A stretch of DNA of 21,483 bases from QUBU01 sp014337915 (GTDB taxonomy: Bacteria; Pseudomonadota; Gammaproteobacteria; Steroidobacterales; GCA-2729495). This document shows positions 13,144 to 21,140 of the stretch, one piece after another (the stretch's first letter is position 1; every line of letters begins with the position of its first letter). The stretch spans positions 1 through 21,483 of the forward strand of contig SZOW01000024.1 in NCBI GenBank assembly GCA_030263395.1. Direction: 5' to 3'. Under the pieces are notes generated by a model. The model ran no database searches and was not told the DNA's origin. It saw only the letters and a list, made by a program, of their open reading frames with translations. Both the position numbers and the translations under genes were made by a program.

Positions 13144-14147
13144 GGGGCACCCGTGGCCGACGTACGGGCCATTCCAGGCGCGATCACACCGCGCGCGATC
13201 TCGAAGCCGATGCGGGCGGCGAGCCGGCTGGTCATGCCGTCACGGTCGACGGCCGGATTGCACTCGGCGATCTCGGCCAGCACCAGCCTGGGGGCCGTGC
13301 CCCGCCCGGCGGTACGCCGCAGGACGTGGTCGAGGAGGGCGAAGAACAGGTCCGATGCGATGCCACGCGCTGCCGGTGCGCTCACGCCGGGCGCCACGCT
13401 CGCCGGCAATGCGTCGAGGCAGATGCTGAGCTGGAGCAGCTTCACGCGGTCGAGGAAGGCATCGATGGCGCTGGTCACCTGCGTGAAGCCTGGCCAGCCC
13501 AGTTCGCTGTCACCGATCCACTGCACGCCGAGCCGGTGCGCGGTGTCGAAGACCGCGCGCGTATTGGCCGCCGCGCTCGCGCCGATGCAGAGGTAACGAA
13601 ACGGTAGCTTGCGCACCGCGAGTGCCTCCGAGATCTGGAAAAAGGATGTGCCCGAATTGCCGCGCCCGCCGGGCGGGCGGCGCAGGTCGAAGTGGGCGTC
13701 GAAGTTGAGGATGCCGTAGCCCTCGAGCGCATCGCCGCAGGCCGCGGCGATGCCCTGGTACGAACCCCAGGCGATCTCGTGCCCGCCGCCCAAAAGTATC
13801 GGCAGGTGACCGGCGCGCAGCAGCGCGGCGACCCGCTCGCCGAGTTCCGCCTGTGCGGCCTCGAGTTCGTCGCCGCGGCAGACGACGTCGCCGGCATCGA
13901 TCAGCGGCACCTGGTCACTGCCATGCCAGGCCAGGTCCACCGCCATGCGCCGGATGGCCGCGGGGCCGTCCGCGGCGCCGACCTTTCCCTGGTTGCGCAG
14001 CACCCCCGCATCGCAGGCGAAGCCGAGAAGCGCAACACCCGGCGCCTGCCCGGTGCGCAGCGGCTGTACCTGCTGGTGCCAGCGCTGCGCACGTTCGCCT
14101 TCCGCTGTATCGACGCGGCCGGTCCAGAGCTGTCGATCAATGTCCAC
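13137..14147 (-). CDS. hutG: Formimidoylglutamase (arginase/agmatinase fold)
   Basis: 336 aa. It hydrolyses N-formimidoyl-glutamate to glutamate and formamide, the last step. Ureohydrolase metal motifs are GGGHE (119-124) and NFDAHFDLR (148-156). The third motif reads SICLDALPASVAPG (241-254) where arginases have SxDxD, so the first metal-binding Asp is Cys243 here and Asp245 is kept. I believe Cys occurs in other HutG proteins, but cannot verify that. The start GTG 14147 (GGGGAA upstream) overlaps the hutI end by 11 nt. Its presence means this strain uses the direct formamide route, not the HutF/deformylase route. Confidence 0.93.
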   Translation of the reverse strand: MDIDRQLWTGRVDTAEGERAQRWHQQVQPLRTGQAPGVALLGFACDAGVLRNQGKVGAADGPAAIRRMAVDLAWHGSDQVPLIDAGDVVCRGDELEAAQAELGERVAALLRAGHLPILLGGGHEIAWGSYQGIAAACGDALEGYGILNFDAHFDLRRPPGGRGNSGTSFFQISEALAVRKLPFRYLCIGASAAANTRAVFDTAHRLGVQWIGDSELGWPGFTQVTSAIDAFLDRVKLLQLSICLDALPASVAPGVSAPAARGIASDLFFALLDHVLRRTAGRGTAPRLVLAEIAECNPAVDRDGMTSRLAARIGFEIARGVIAPGMARTSATGAPC

Positions 14148-15375
14148 GTTGCAGTTCCCCGTGCACGAGTCTGCCGGCGCGGATCACCGCGCGGCAGGGG
14201 TTGAATCCGGTCCAGTAGCCGAGTTCCTCCGGCCCGCCGATGTTCCAGATGGCAAAGTCGGCGGTGCGCCCCGGTTCCAGCGTGCCGCGATCCCCGCCGA
14301 GGCCCAGCGCCTGCGCCGCGCCCCGCGTCGCCGCGCAGAGCGCCTCGGCCTGGTCGAGTCCGAAGGAGCGCGTGGCCATGGCGAGCGCCAGCAGCAGGGA
14401 GGCGCCCGGTGCCGACCCGGGATTGCAGTCGCTGGCCACGGCGAGTTCCACGCCGGCGCTGCGCAGCGCATCCACCGGCGGGCGCCGGGTTTCGCCGAGG
14501 CAGTACCAGGCCAGGGGCAGCAGCACGGCCACGGTGCCGGCGGCGGCGAGCGCGGCGGCATCCGCCGCGGTCGTGTGTTCGAGGTGGTCGCAGGAGAGGG
14601 CAGCGAACTCGGCGGCGAGCTGCGAGCCGCCGAGGTTCGCGAGCTGCTCGGCATGCATCTTCACCGGCAGGCCGAGCGCGCGGGCTGCGGTGAACAGCCG
14701 GCGCGCCTGTGCCGGGCTGAAGCCGATGCGATCACAGTAAATATCAACCGCATCGACCAGTCCGGCCTGCGCCAGCCGCGGCAGCCAGTCCCCGGAGAGG
14801 GTGTCGATGTAGGCGTCGGCACGCCCGGCGAACTCGGGTGGCAGCGCATGCGCGCCGAGGAAGCTGGTGCGGACAGTGACGGGAAACTCCGCGCCGAGTG
14901 CCCGCGCGACGCGCAGCATCTTCGCCTCGCTGGCAAAGTCCAGGCCGTAGCCGGATTTGATTTCCACCGTGGTCACGCCCTCGGCGCAGAGCGCGGCCAG
15001 CCGCGGGCGGCTCGCCGCCAGCAGTTCAGCCTCGCTGGCGGCGCGGGTCGCGCGCATGGTCTCGAGGATGCCGCCACCCGCGCCGGCGAGGCCCTCGTAG
15101 CTCGCGCCGCGCAGCCGCGCCGAGTATTCCCGCGCGCGGGTGCCGGCGAACACCAGGTGCGTGTGGCAGTCGATGAGGCCGGGGGTGATCCAGGCGCCAC
15201 CGAGGTCCTGCGCGACGACGCAGGCGTTACGCAACGATGCGGGTAATGCGGCCGCGGCGCCCACCCACTCGATGCGCTCGCCACGGGTGACCAGGGCGCC
15301 GTCGGCGATCGGCGCAACGCCAGCGATGCTGGTGAACAGCCCGGCGCCGTGCCAGAGCCTGCGGTCGTCGCTCAT
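14137..15375 (-). CDS. hutI: Imidazolonepropionase
   Basis: 412 aa, typical for HutI. It opens the imidazolone ring of 4-imidazolone-5-propionate to give N-formimidoyl-glutamate. Amidohydrolase-fold features are PGLIDCHTHLVFAGTR (metal His pair), VEIKSGYGL, VKMHAEQ and a late Asp in AVASDCNPGSAP. The start ATG 15375 overlaps the hutU stop as ATGA; a longer frame upstream to 15483 lies wholly inside hutU and is rejected. Second gene of the hut transcript. Confidence 0.95.
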   Translation of the reverse strand: MSDDRRLWHGAGLFTSIAGVAPIADGALVTRGERIEWVGAAAALPASLRNACVVAQDLGGAWITPGLIDCHTHLVFAGTRAREYSARLRGASYEGLAGAGGGILETMRATRAASEAELLAASRPRLAALCAEGVTTVEIKSGYGLDFASEAKMLRVARALGAEFPVTVRTSFLGAHALPPEFAGRADAYIDTLSGDWLPRLAQAGLVDAVDIYCDRIGFSPAQARRLFTAARALGLPVKMHAEQLANLGGSQLAAEFAALSCDHLEHTTAADAAALAAAGTVAVLLPLAWYCLGETRRPPVDALRSAGVELAVASDCNPGSAPGASLLLALAMATRSFGLDQAEALCAATRGAAQALGLGGDRGTLEPGRTADFAIWNIGGPEELGYWTGFNPCRAVIRAGRLVHGELQRGH

Positions 15376-17042
15376 TCGGCGAGCGCGCCCGGCAGGTCGA
15401 GATGCTGGGCGCGTGCGCATTCCAGCGCCTCGGCGTAACCGGCATCGGCATGGCGCATGACGCCGGTCGCCGGGTCGTTCCACAGCGTGCGCTCGATGCG
15501 CCGCGCCGCCGCGGCGCTGCCGTCGCAGACGATGACCACGCCAGCATGCTGGGAATAGCCGATGCCCACGCCGCCGCCGTGGTGGATCGAGACCCAGGTG
15601 GCGCCGCTCGCGGTATTGAGCAGCGCGTTGAGCAGCGGCCAGTCGGCCACCGCGTCGGAGCCGTCGCGCATCGCCTCGGTCTCGCGGTTCGGCGAGGCCA
15701 CCGATCCCGAATCCAGGTGATCGCGGCCGATGACCACCGGTGCGCGCAGTTCGCCGCGCGCGACCATCTCGTTGAAGGCCAGGCCGAGGCGATGCCGGTC
15801 GCCGAGGCCCACCCAGCAGATGCGCGCCGGCAGGCCCTGGAAGTGGATCTTCTCCCGCGCCATGTCGAGCCAGCGGTGCAGCCCCTGATCATGCGGCAGC
15901 AGTTCCTTCACTCTGGCGTCAGTGCGGTAGATGTCCTCCGGATCGCCGGAGAGCGCCACCCAGCGGAAGGGGCCGACGCCGCGGCAGAACAGCGGGCGGA
16001 TGTAGGCGGGCACGAAGCCGGGGAAGTCGAAGGCGCGTGCCAGGCCCTCGTCCTGCGCGACCTGGCGGATGTTGTTGCCGTAGTCGAAGGTGGGAATGCC
16101 CTGGTCGTGGAAGGCAAGCATCGCCTCGACATGGCGCCGCATGGAGGCGCGTGCCTCGCGCTCGACCAGCGCCGGGTTGGCACTGCGTTCGCGGTCCCAG
16201 CGCTCGAGCGTCCAGCCCGCGGGGAGATAGCCATTGAGCGGATCGTGGGCCGAGGTCTGGTCGGTGACCGCATCCGGGCGCAGGCCGCGTGCGAGCAGTT
16301 CCGGCAGCAGCTCGGCGGCATTGCCCAGCAGCCCGACCGACAGCGGCCGGCGATCGGCCGTGGCGCGCGCGATGAGCGCCAGTGCCTCGTCGAGCGAGGT
16401 CGTCGACGTGTCGAGGTAGCCGGTCTGCAGGCGCTTGGCGATGCGCTCCGGGCGGCACTCGATGGCGAGCATGGAGGCGCCCGCCATGGTGGCGGCGAGC
16501 GGCTGCGCGCCACCCATGCCGCCGAGCCCGGCCGTGAGGATCCAGCGCCCGGCGAGGTCGCCGCCGAAATGCCGGCGGCCGACTTCGGCGAAGGTCTCGT
16601 AAGTGCCCTGGACGATGCCCTGGCTGCCGATGTAGATCCAGGAACCGGCCGTCATCTGGCCGTACATCATCAGGCCCTTGCGGTCGAGCTCGTGGAAATG
16701 CTCCCAGGTCGACCAGCGGCCGACGAGGTTGGAGTTGGCGATCAGCACGCGGGGCGCATCGACGTGGGTGCGGAACACGCCGACCGGCTTGCCGGACTGC
16801 ACCAGCAGCGTTTCGTCCTCGCGCAGGCGCCGCAGCACCGCGCAGATGCGCTCGAAGCAGTCCCAGTTGCGCGCGGCGCGGCCGATGCCGCCGTAGACGA
16901 CCAGGTCCCCGGGCCGCTCGGCCACCTCGGGATCGAGGTTGTTCATCAGCAGCCGCAGCGGCGCCTCGGTCAGCCAGCTGCGGCAGCTGAGCTGTGTGCC
17001 CCGCGGGGCCCTGATGATCCGGGAACCAGTGCTGTCTGGCAT
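15372..17042 (-). CDS. hutU: Urocanate hydratase
   Basis: 556 aa, full length. It hydrates urocanate to imidazolone propionate with a tightly bound NAD+. Characteristic stretches are VVYGGIGRAARNWDCFERIC near the N-terminus, GLGGMGGAQPLAATMAGA (the NAD-binding glycine-rich loop) and, downstream, LFCRGVGPFRWVALSGDPED. The start ATG 17042 has GGGGAGA 6 nt upstream. First gene of the hut operon, 38 nt from the predicted -10 box, with a HutC-like operator on the promoter. Confidence 0.96.
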   Translation of the reverse strand: MPDSTGSRIIRAPRGTQLSCRSWLTEAPLRLLMNNLDPEVAERPGDLVVYGGIGRAARNWDCFERICAVLRRLREDETLLVQSGKPVGVFRTHVDAPRVLIANSNLVGRWSTWEHFHELDRKGLMMYGQMTAGSWIYIGSQGIVQGTYETFAEVGRRHFGGDLAGRWILTAGLGGMGGAQPLAATMAGASMLAIECRPERIAKRLQTGYLDTSTTSLDEALALIARATADRRPLSVGLLGNAAELLPELLARGLRPDAVTDQTSAHDPLNGYLPAGWTLERWDRERSANPALVEREARASMRRHVEAMLAFHDQGIPTFDYGNNIRQVAQDEGLARAFDFPGFVPAYIRPLFCRGVGPFRWVALSGDPEDIYRTDARVKELLPHDQGLHRWLDMAREKIHFQGLPARICWVGLGDRHRLGLAFNEMVARGELRAPVVIGRDHLDSGSVASPNRETEAMRDGSDAVADWPLLNALLNTASGATWVSIHHGGGVGIGYSQHAGVVIVCDGSAAAARRIERTLWNDPATGVMRHADAGYAEALECARAQHLDLPGALAE

Positions 17043-17078
17043 GCGTCTCTCCCCCTGGCCGGCCGGGCACTGGCCAAC

Positions 17079-17108
17079 CTGTATAGACAGGATGATACCG
17101 CATGTCGC
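17079..17108 (-). promoter_or_regulatory. hut operon promoter with HutC-like operator
   Basis: Read on the minus strand: -35 GCGACA (17108-17103), a 17-bp spacer, -10 TATACA (17085-17080). The perfect 4-bp inverted repeat CTGT-CTAT-ACAG (17079-17090) covers the -10. It resembles the GntR/HutC-type site with a TGTxTAxACA core, so HutC binding here would block RNA polymerase until urocanate accumulates. The site is seen directly; binding is inferred from family knowledge. Confidence 0.6.
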
Positions 17109-17235
17109 TGGCCGGGTGCCGGGCGCCCGGTGCCGCGGCTTTTTTCCCCGACATCGTGAGGCCCGTCACGCCCCGCCGCGCGGCCGCGGCGTAACGTGGC
17201 GCTGCCAACATTCCTTATGTCAGGTAAGACCGCCG

Positions 17236-17694
17236 ATGGGCTGGGTCAAGTGGTTGAAAGGGCTCGCCGAGAAGGGGCAGGCTGATGCCAGGCCCGGTCG
17301 CGCGCGGCCGCCGGCAATGGCACGGTCCGGGCGCCAGCAGGGCGGGGCCTATGCCAGCGAGTGGGTGAAGGTGCTCGAGGACAACGGTCCCGCGCATGAC
17401 AGCATGAGCACCTACACCTGGGAACTGCACCCCGACGAGGTGACTGGTGCCATTGGCCGGGCACCGCCGGCTGCGGCGCGTGCGGTTCCGCCAGCACCGC
17501 GCGACCCGCCATCCGGCCAGCCCGACCCCTTCGACACCTACACCTGGGAACTGCACGAGACCGACTCGCGCGACGATCCCTGGGGCCTGAAGCGGGATGC
17601 ACCGAAGCCGCCGCCGAAGCGGCGCGATGGCGTCAATCCCTACGACACCGGCGTCTTCGACGCCAGCTGGACCGGCAAGTTCGACAAGCGCTGA
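17236..17694 (+). CDS. Hypothetical protein with duplicated TYTWELH motif
   Basis: A 152-aa Pro/Asp/Lys-rich, low-complexity protein without signal peptide or membrane span. STYTWELHPDE (58-68) recurs as DTYTWELHETD (100-110). The DNA behind it is identical over 22 nt (17409-17430 and 17535-17556), which suggests either a recent duplication or strong selection on the motif. The C-terminus ends NPYDTGVFDASWTGKFDKR. Linkers between the motifs are Ala/Pro-rich (APPAAARAVPPAP), so it looks like a largely disordered scaffold with two or three short peptide motifs. The ATG 17236 has only a weak SD (AGGTAAG). Divergent from hutU and convergent with the SDR gene. Function unknown. Confidence 0.75.
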   Translation: MGWVKWLKGLAEKGQADARPGRARPPAMARSGRQQGGAYASEWVKVLEDNGPAHDSMSTYTWELHPDEVTGAIGRAPPAAARAVPPAPRDPPSGQPDPFDTYTWELHETDSRDDPWGLKRDAPKPPPKRRDGVNPYDTGVFDASWTGKFDKR

Positions 17695-17709
17695 ACGCCG
17701 GGTCCGCGG

Positions 17710-18471
17710 CTACAGCCGCAGCGCGCCGTCGATTTCGAACACGCGCCCCGACACGTAGTCGTTCTGCAGGATGAACTCCACGGTGTGGGCGATCTCGTCC
17801 GGTTCGCCCATGCGCCGCAGCGGGATGCCGGATACCAGCTTCTCGCGTGCCTCCGGCTTCATGCCGGCGACCATTTCCGTATTGATGAAGCCCGGCGCCA
17901 CCGCCGCAGCACGGATGCCGTAGCGGGCGAGTTCCCTGGACCAGGCCACGGCCATGGCCACCACGCCAGCCTTGGCCGCGGAGTAGTTGGTCTGGCCCAT
18001 GTTGCCGGCGCGGGAAATGCTCGAGATGTTGACGATGCAGCCCTTGCGACCGCCCTCGACCATGCGCTGCGCGGCCTCGCGGCCGCAGAGGAAGACGCCG
18101 GTGAGGTTGACGTCGATCACCGCCTGCCATTGCTCCAGGCTCATCTTGCCGACGAGCTTGCCATCGCTGAACTTCAGCAGCAGGGCGTCGCGCGTGATGC
18201 CGGCGTTGTTGACCAGCGCATCGACGCCGCCGCAGTCGCCCACGATGTCGTCGAACAGCTTCACCACGTCGGCTTCCCTGGCGACGTTGGCGCCATAGCC
18301 ACGGGCCTCGGCGCCGGCCGCCTTGCAGGCGGCGACCACCTCGCCGCAGCTCTCAGCGCTCATGTCCACCAGCGCCAGCGTCGGCCCCAGCCGCGCCAGC
18401 CGCCGCGCCATGGCGGCACCGAGCCCGCGTGCCGCACCAGTGATTACGATGGTCTTGCCCTTGAGTTCCAT
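17710..18471 (-). CDS. FabG-like short-chain dehydrogenase/reductase
   Basis: 253 aa, a classical SDR. Cofactor loop TGAARGLG is at 11-18, VNNAG at 87-91, active-site Ser near 150-151 (VNISSISRAG), and YSAAK gives Tyr163 and Lys167. VALVD-type Asp36 (ALVDMS) after the second strand suggests NAD(H) preference over NADP(H). It resembles 3-oxoacyl-ACP reductase (FabG) paralogs, but no acyl carrier or fab genes are nearby, so the substrate is open. The start ATG 18471 has GAGGA 5 nt upstream; an upstream in-frame start at 18495 is rejected for lacking an SD. Its 5' end faces the REP cluster and the divergent hydrolase gene. Confidence 0.9.
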   Translation of the reverse strand: MELKGKTIVITGAARGLGAAMARRLARLGPTLALVDMSAESCGEVVAACKAAGAEARGYGANVAREADVVKLFDDIVGDCGGVDALVNNAGITRDALLLKFSDGKLVGKMSLEQWQAVIDVNLTGVFLCGREAAQRMVEGGRKGCIVNISSISRAGNMGQTNYSAAKAGVVAMAVAWSRELARYGIRAAAVAPGFINTEMVAGMKPEAREKLVSGIPLRRMGEPDEIAHTVEFILQNDYVSGRVFEIDGALRL

Positions 18472-18549
18472 GTCAGTCCTCGCCGCCCGCGGCACACCTT
18501 ATTAATGAGGCCGCCATCCTACCGGCTTTTGCGAGATCAGGGGAATTCC

Positions 18550-18693
18550 GGGGACAGTTTACTCAACCGAGATCGGGGACAGTTTACTCAACTCCTTTCT
18601 GGCGCCGGCCACCAATCGGAAATGGGTGAGTTGAGTAAACTGTCCCCGATCTCGCTGTCCCCGATCTCGGTTGAGTAAACTGTCCCCGATCTC
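18550..18693. repeat. Cluster of REP-like inverted repeats (GGGGACAGTTTACTCAAC)
   Basis: Two direct copies of an 18-nt unit (18550-18567, 18575-18592) separated by CGAGATC are followed after 37 nt by two inverted copies (18630-18647, 18670-18687) separated by GATCTCG. The right arm has one extra partial unit (CTGTCCCC plus GATCTCG, 18655-18669), so it is a 15-nt longer version of the left arm. The whole can fold as a long cruciform. GGGGACAG...-type palindromes are typical of REP elements mobilised by RAYT transposases in gammaproteobacteria. No transposase is in the window. The last copy ends 22 nt before the hydrolase ATG, so it lies in that gene's leader. Confidence 0.85.
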
Positions 18694-18709
18694 CCGAAGG
18701 GTGATATTG

Positions 18710-19504
18710 ATGAAGACGCGCAAGGGTTACGCCGACGGCCGCTGGGGCCAGATCCACTATACCGAGTGTGGGGAGGGCATTCCGCTGGTGCTGGTACACC
18801 AGTCGCCGACCGACAGCGTGCAGTTTGCCCGGGTGCTGGCGCCGCTGGCGCAGCGTGGGCTGCGTGCCATCGCCGTGGACATCCCCGGCTTCGGTGGGTC
18901 GGATGTGCCGGATGCGCCACCTACCGTTGCCGACTACGCACATCTGGTGCCGGCCGTGCTCGACGCCCTGCACATCGCGCGCGCCAGCGTCTGCGGCCAC
19001 CACACCGGCGCGGTGCTGGTGACCGAGGCGGCGCTGCAGTTCCCCGCACGGATCGACAAGGTGGTGCTGCACGGCCCGCTGCCCATGAGCGATGCCGAGC
19101 GCAAGCAGTGGCGCCAGCTGCTGTCACGCGAGAAGGAATGGAACCTGCGCTGGGACGGCAGCCACCTCGCCGAGCTCTGGGGCTATCGCCACCGCGCCCA
19201 GCCGGCATGGACCGACCTCGAGGCCTTCCACGCCAACTTCGTGCACGGACTGCTGGCCGGGCGCACCGTCTGGTATGCGCACGATGCCGTCATGACCTAC
19301 GCCCACGAGACCGCCATGGCGCGGCTGACGCAGCCGACGCTGATCCTCGCCAACACCGGCGACGCCATCTACGGCTATTCGCAGAAAGCGCGCGACCTCT
19401 ACCCGCACTTCGCCTATGCCGAGCTCGCCGGCGGCACCATCGATTGCATCGATGAAATGCCCGAGGCCTGGGCGGCGGCGGTGGCTGCATTCCTGACCAC
19501 CTGA
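18710..19504 (+). CDS. Alpha/beta-hydrolase-fold protein with degenerate catalytic triad
   Basis: 264 aa. The fold signature is clear: oxyanion-strand region PLVLVHQSPTDS (25-36), GLRAIAVDIPGFGGSD (50-65), and the nucleophile elbow at 94-100. The elbow, however, reads CGHHTG where active hydrolases have GxSxG, so His98 replaces the nucleophile Ser. An acid is present (NTGDAIYG, Asp218). The usual catalytic-His motif (GGH near the end) reads GGTIDCIDEMPE, with Thr243 in the His position. It may therefore be a non-hydrolytic member, such as a lyase, binding protein or cofactor-free enzyme of other chemistry. The start ATG 18710 has AAGGG 8 nt upstream; a longer start at 18671 would lie in the REP repeat. 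Confidence 0.85.
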   Translation: MKTRKGYADGRWGQIHYTECGEGIPLVLVHQSPTDSVQFARVLAPLAQRGLRAIAVDIPGFGGSDVPDAPPTVADYAHLVPAVLDALHIARASVCGHHTGAVLVTEAALQFPARIDKVVLHGPLPMSDAERKQWRQLLSREKEWNLRWDGSHLAELWGYRHRAQPAWTDLEAFHANFVHGLLAGRTVWYAHDAVMTYAHETAMARLTQPTLILANTGDAIYGYSQKARDLYPHFAYAELAGGTIDCIDEMPEAWAAAVAAFLTT

Positions 19505-19590
19505 CGGTCTTGCCAGTGCTGCTGGCAGCCAGTAACGTCGCGATGGCTGCTTTGTCGTCTGTGTCTCAGGGGTCCCGGGGAGGGTCGCGA

Positions 19591-20946
19591 ATGAATCGGC
19601 AATCGAATGCGCTGGCCATGGCCATCGCTGCGAGTCTGGGTGCGGGTGCTGCGCAGGCAGCCGTTACCAGCGTCACGCTGACGGAATACCTGAGCTACAG
19701 CAACAACGGCCCTTCGGTCGCCAACATTTCATCGTCAACCGCCACCTGGCAGTACGACGACGTGACCGGCGTCGTGACCCAGACCGGCGGCGACTTCAAT
19801 GCCCGCTTCAATATCAGCCCGCCGACGACGCTGTTTCGCCATACCGCCACCGACCTGGTGATCGGCGCCGGTGGCGCGGCCAGCGCCAGCAGCTGGGCCT
19901 GCGTCGAGGGCAATTTCGGCGGCAACGTCGGTGCCAACCTCTGCGGCAACTACAGCTTCGGCGCCAACTTCGCCAACGAATCGACCGTGGTCTACGCGGG
20001 CAATACCGTAACCCGCACCATGGGTGGCGACGATGCCGCGCTTGGCCCTCCGCAGAGCCTGGCGGACCTCAACGGCATGACCGCCACCGTCAATGGCACC
20101 TCGCTGGTCCTGACCAACGGCAGCTGCACGCTCAGCCCCGCGGCCAACTGCACCACGATCAGCGGCAACCCGCTCTACAACAAGGGTCTCAGCCTGACCT
20201 TCCAGCTGCCGTTGCCGCCGGACGCAGCCGATGACAGTGCGACGACCCACGTGAACACGCCGGTGGCCATCGACGTGCTTGCGAACGACGCCAACCTCGC
20301 CGATCCGGTCACCCTGTCCATCACCACCCCACCGGACCACGGCGGCTCGGTGGCCATCACCGACAACGGTGCCGCGGCCTCGCAGGCCTGTGCCGACCCC
20401 TGCACCGCGCCGGCGGCGGACATCCGCGTCACGCTGACGCCCTCAGCGATAGTCAACACGGCTTCCTACAGCGAGTCCTTCGGCTACACGGTTACCGATG
20501 CCAGCACCCAGTCCGACGGTGCCACCGTGTCCGTGGCGGTGAACAACACCCTGCCGGTGGCCAACAACGGCAGCCTGGCGATTCCCGCCAGTGGCGGGCC
20601 ACAGGCCATCGATGTCTCCGCCATCGCCGGCAACGTGATGGGCGATGCGGCCGTGACGATTACTGCCACCAACGGCACGCTGGGCACCACCTCGGTCGCG
20701 GGTAGCACCATCACCTACACCCTGACCGGCGCCCAGGCCGGCGGCAGCGACAGCTTCAACTACACGCTCACCGACGCCGACGGCGACACGGACAGCGGCA
20801 GCATCAGCGTGACCATTGCCGCGCCGAACCCGCCATTCAGCGCCACCGGCCTGCGCCAGGACGACGGCGGCAGCGCGCTCGACTGGGCCGTGCTGTCGCT
20901 GTTCGGGGCCGGGGCCCTGGTCCGCCGGCGGCGGCGCGGGGGCTGA
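19591..20946 (+). CDS. Exported repeat protein with GlyGly-CTERM-like sorting tail
   Basis: A 451-aa secreted or surface protein. A signal peptide (1-23, ending GAGAAQA) precedes a Thr/Ser/Asn-rich beta domain (about 24-205), with Cys pairs at 104/118 and 179/187. Two Ig/cadherin-like repeats follow (about 210-320, starting DAADDSATTHVNTPVAIDVL then ANDAN; and about 321-411, ending FNYTLTDADGDTDSGSISVT). The C-terminus is a sorting-type tail: DDGGS (424-428), a hydrophobic helix (ALDWAVLSLFGAGALV), then RRRRRGG. This resembles GlyGly-CTERM signals processed by rhombosortase; that enzyme is not in the window. The start at 19591 has GGGGAGGG upstream and begins the signal peptide; an earlier frame start at 19510 is rejected. 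The next gene is a close paralog. Confidence 0.85.
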   Translation: MNRQSNALAMAIAASLGAGAAQAAVTSVTLTEYLSYSNNGPSVANISSSTATWQYDDVTGVVTQTGGDFNARFNISPPTTLFRHTATDLVIGAGGAASASSWACVEGNFGGNVGANLCGNYSFGANFANESTVVYAGNTVTRTMGGDDAALGPPQSLADLNGMTATVNGTSLVLTNGSCTLSPAANCTTISGNPLYNKGLSLTFQLPLPPDAADDSATTHVNTPVAIDVLANDANLADPVTLSITTPPDHGGSVAITDNGAAASQACADPCTAPAADIRVTLTPSAIVNTASYSESFGYTVTDASTQSDGATVSVAVNNTLPVANNGSLAIPASGGPQAIDVSAIAGNVMGDAAVTITATNGTLGTTSVAGSTITYTLTGAQAGGSDSFNYTLTDADGDTDSGSISVTIAAPNPPFSATGLRQDDGGSALDWAVLSLFGAGALVRRRRRGG

Positions 20947-21140
20947 ACCCGGGCGGCCACTCTGCGGTCATCGCAATCGATTCCGGCTGGAGACCCCGGG
21001 TTTATGTAAAGGGGCAAATTGCCGCAGCCCTGCGGCATCACATACAGTCGGAACCACAAGAATCCGCAACGCAGCCATGGCCAGCGGCTGGCAACCCGGC
21101 CGCCAGCCATGGAACAAGAACGAAAGAAGAGGGGACACAG

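Noticed and set aside
17115..17145. GC-rich inverted repeat followed by TTTTTT, like an intrinsic terminator on the plus strand
   Set aside because: No plus-strand gene ends upstream of it (hutU is on the minus strand) and the best stem has a very small loop. Probably coincidence in GC-rich spacer.
15402..17159. 585-codon plus-strand open frame opposite hutU
   Set aside because: No recognisable motif and antisense to a full-length urocanate hydratase; a GC-driven shadow.
17155..17170. CGTGA-N6-TCACG inverted repeat between hutU and the YTWEL gene
   Set aside because: Only 5 bp per arm in GC-rich spacer, and no link to a promoter I can place.
18550..18693. CRISPR array
   Set aside because: Repeats are inverted as well as direct, spacers are a constant 7-nt sequence, and no cas gene is present; it is a REP-type cluster.
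19511..19527. TGCCAG-TGCTG-CTGGCA hairpin after the hydrolase gene as a terminator
   Set aside because: No T-tract follows, and transcription may continue into the next gene.
21020..21037. TGCCGCA-GCCC-TGCGGCA hairpin between the paralogs as a terminator
   Set aside because: A perfect stem, but followed by TCACATAC and not by a run of T; not callable as an intrinsic terminator.
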